A DNA stretch of 5,320 bases from Nocardia sp. Its GTDB lineage: Bacteria > Actinomycetota > Actinomycetes > Mycobacteriales > Mycobacteriaceae. The notes beneath the pieces are model-generated. The model searched no databases and was not told where the DNA came from. It was given only the letters and a program-made list of their open reading frames with translations. This document shows positions 4,750-5,320 of this stretch, piece by piece. Position 1 is the stretch's first letter. Every line of letters begins with the position of its first letter. Position numbers and translations under genes: made by a program. The stretch is taken from positions 1-5,320 of the forward strand of contig JAFMQT010000353.1 in the NCBI GenBank assembly GCA_017354515.1, in the 5' to 3' direction.

Positions 4750-4755
4750 CGCTGC

Positions 4756-5241
4756 ATGGCTGGAGCACTGTGCCCCGGATCCTTCGATCCGGTGACCAAT
4801 GGGCATCTCGATGTGATCGGGCGCGCGGCAGCGCAATTCGACGAGGTCGTCGTGACCGTGATGATCAACAAGAGCAAACAGGGCATGTTCACCGTCGGCG
4901 AGCGCATCGAGATGTTGCGCGAGGCGACCGCGCACCTGTCGAACGTGCGGATCGAATCCTGGCACGGGCTGCTGGTCGGCTTCGCGCGGGAGCAGGGCAT
5001 CAACGCCATCGTCAAGGGTCTGCGCGATGCCACCGACTTCGGTTACGAACTGCAGATGGCGCAGATGAACAAAACCCTCTCGGGCGTGGACACCTACTTC
5101 CTGGCCACCAACCCCGCCTACAGCTTCCTGTCCAGCTCGCTGGTCAAGGAGGTCGCCACCTTCGGCGGGGATGTCACCGGCATGCTCCCCGACGCGGTCC
5201 ACAAGCGGCTGCTCACCCGCATCGCCGAACGCAAGGCCTGA
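4756..5241 (+). CDS. coaD: Phosphopantetheine adenylyltransferase
   Basis: A 161-residue cytoplasmic enzyme that transfers the adenylyl group of ATP to 4'-phosphopantetheine, forming dephospho-CoA and pyrophosphate in the fourth step of coenzyme A synthesis. The nucleotidyltransferase fold is clear: CPGSFDPVTNGHLDV (6-20) with the TxGH motif at T14-H17, K41 just before the MFTVGER segment (44-50), KGLRDATDFGYE (87-98) including R90, and SSSLVKEVA (126-134), the second ATP-binding motif. Length matches the family, which is hexameric. The start is fixed by the conserved N-terminus (MAGALCPGSFDP). It follows the AbiEi-like gene by 54 nt but probably has its own leaderless promoter. In M. tuberculosis coaD (Rv2965c) follows rsmD on the same strand; that arrangement is not present here. 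Confidence 0.98.
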   Translation: MAGALCPGSFDPVTNGHLDVIGRAAAQFDEVVVTVMINKSKQGMFTVGERIEMLREATAHLSNVRIESWHGLLVGFAREQGINAIVKGLRDATDFGYELQMAQMNKTLSGVDTYFLATNPAYSFLSSSLVKEVATFGGDVTGMLPDAVHKRLLTRIAERKA

Positions 5242-5246
5242 CCGCC

Positions 5247-5261
5247 GCGCCGAACCGGCGC
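5247..5261. terminator. Hairpin between convergent genes
   Basis: GCGCCG-AAC-CGGCGC is a perfect, all-GC stem of 6 bp with a 3-nt loop in the 27-nt gap between the coaD stop and the convergent stop codon at 5271-5269. Its place suits a bidirectional terminator. No U-run follows on either strand, so it would be of the tail-less type. Confidence 0.45.
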
Positions 5262-5268
5262 ATTCGGA

Positions 5269-5320
5269 TCAGCCGATGTATTCGGCAAGCTCGATGCGGG
5301 TTTCGCCGTAGCGGCGGGAC
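5269..5320 (-). CDS. 3' end of a convergent gene, identity uncertain
   Basis: On the minus strand a frame enters from beyond the window edge and ends at TGA (5271-5269). The visible C-terminus is SRRYGETRIELAEYIG. The RYG-[DE]-T-x-[ILV]-x pattern near a C-terminus resembles the last strand of RsmD-type 16S rRNA (guanine-966) methyltransferases, a known neighbour of coaD, but RsmD is normally on the same strand as coaD and upstream of it. With 16 residues this is a weak guess. That the frame is coding is supported by the intergenic hairpin and by convergent placement only. Confidence 0.4.
   Translation of the reverse strand, partial: SRRYGETRIELAEYIG

Overview
The window is high-GC actinobacterial DNA from the Mycobacteriales, most likely Nocardia or a close relative. 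This rests on protein content (a SepIVA-type coiled-coil protein next to a YceD/DUF177 protein and RNase III), on GTG starts, and on promoters with TANNNT -10 boxes. No RNA gene, insertion sequence or CRISPR array is visible.

Left part (4-2539, minus strand): a conserved housekeeping block read right to left. It holds sepIVA (septal/envelope DivIVA-domain protein), a YceD/DUF177 zinc protein, rpmF (ribosomal protein bL32) and rnc (RNase III). The YceD, rpmF and rnc genes are tightly packed (gaps of 2 and 23 nt) and probably form one ribosome-linked transcript with a candidate promoter in the sepIVA-yceD gap. SepIVA carries a strikingly regular 11-residue repeat array.

Middle (2540-4701, plus strand): the variable part. 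A 270-nt divergent intergenic region carries an extended -10 promoter overlapped by a perfect 6-2-6 palindrome of TetR-operator style. It precedes a GtrA-family four-helix membrane protein. After a 374-nt gap comes a protein of the actinobacterial AbiEi-antitoxin-like/DUF559 family whose nuclease motifs look eroded. Between the two genes lie a possible 73-codon upstream ORF with a very good ribosome binding site, a potential stem that hides that site, a second potential stem over the start codon of the AbiEi-like gene, and a split direct repeat.

Right part (4741-5320): coaD (phosphopantetheine adenylyltransferase, coenzyme A synthesis), with a -10 box placed exactly for leaderless transcription. 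A GC-rich hairpin follows, then the last 16 codons of a convergent minus-strand gene of uncertain identity.

From remembered M. tuberculosis gene order, sepIVA (Rv2927c) and coaD (Rv2965c) are the two genes flanking the large PDIM/phenolic glycolipid locus. Here the same two genes are separated by only about 2.2 kb holding GtrA and the AbiEi-like gene. The interval may therefore be a site of lineage-specific cargo. No complete novel multi-gene system is evident; the most unusual feature is the possible leader-ORF and RNA-structure arrangement in front of the AbiEi-like gene.
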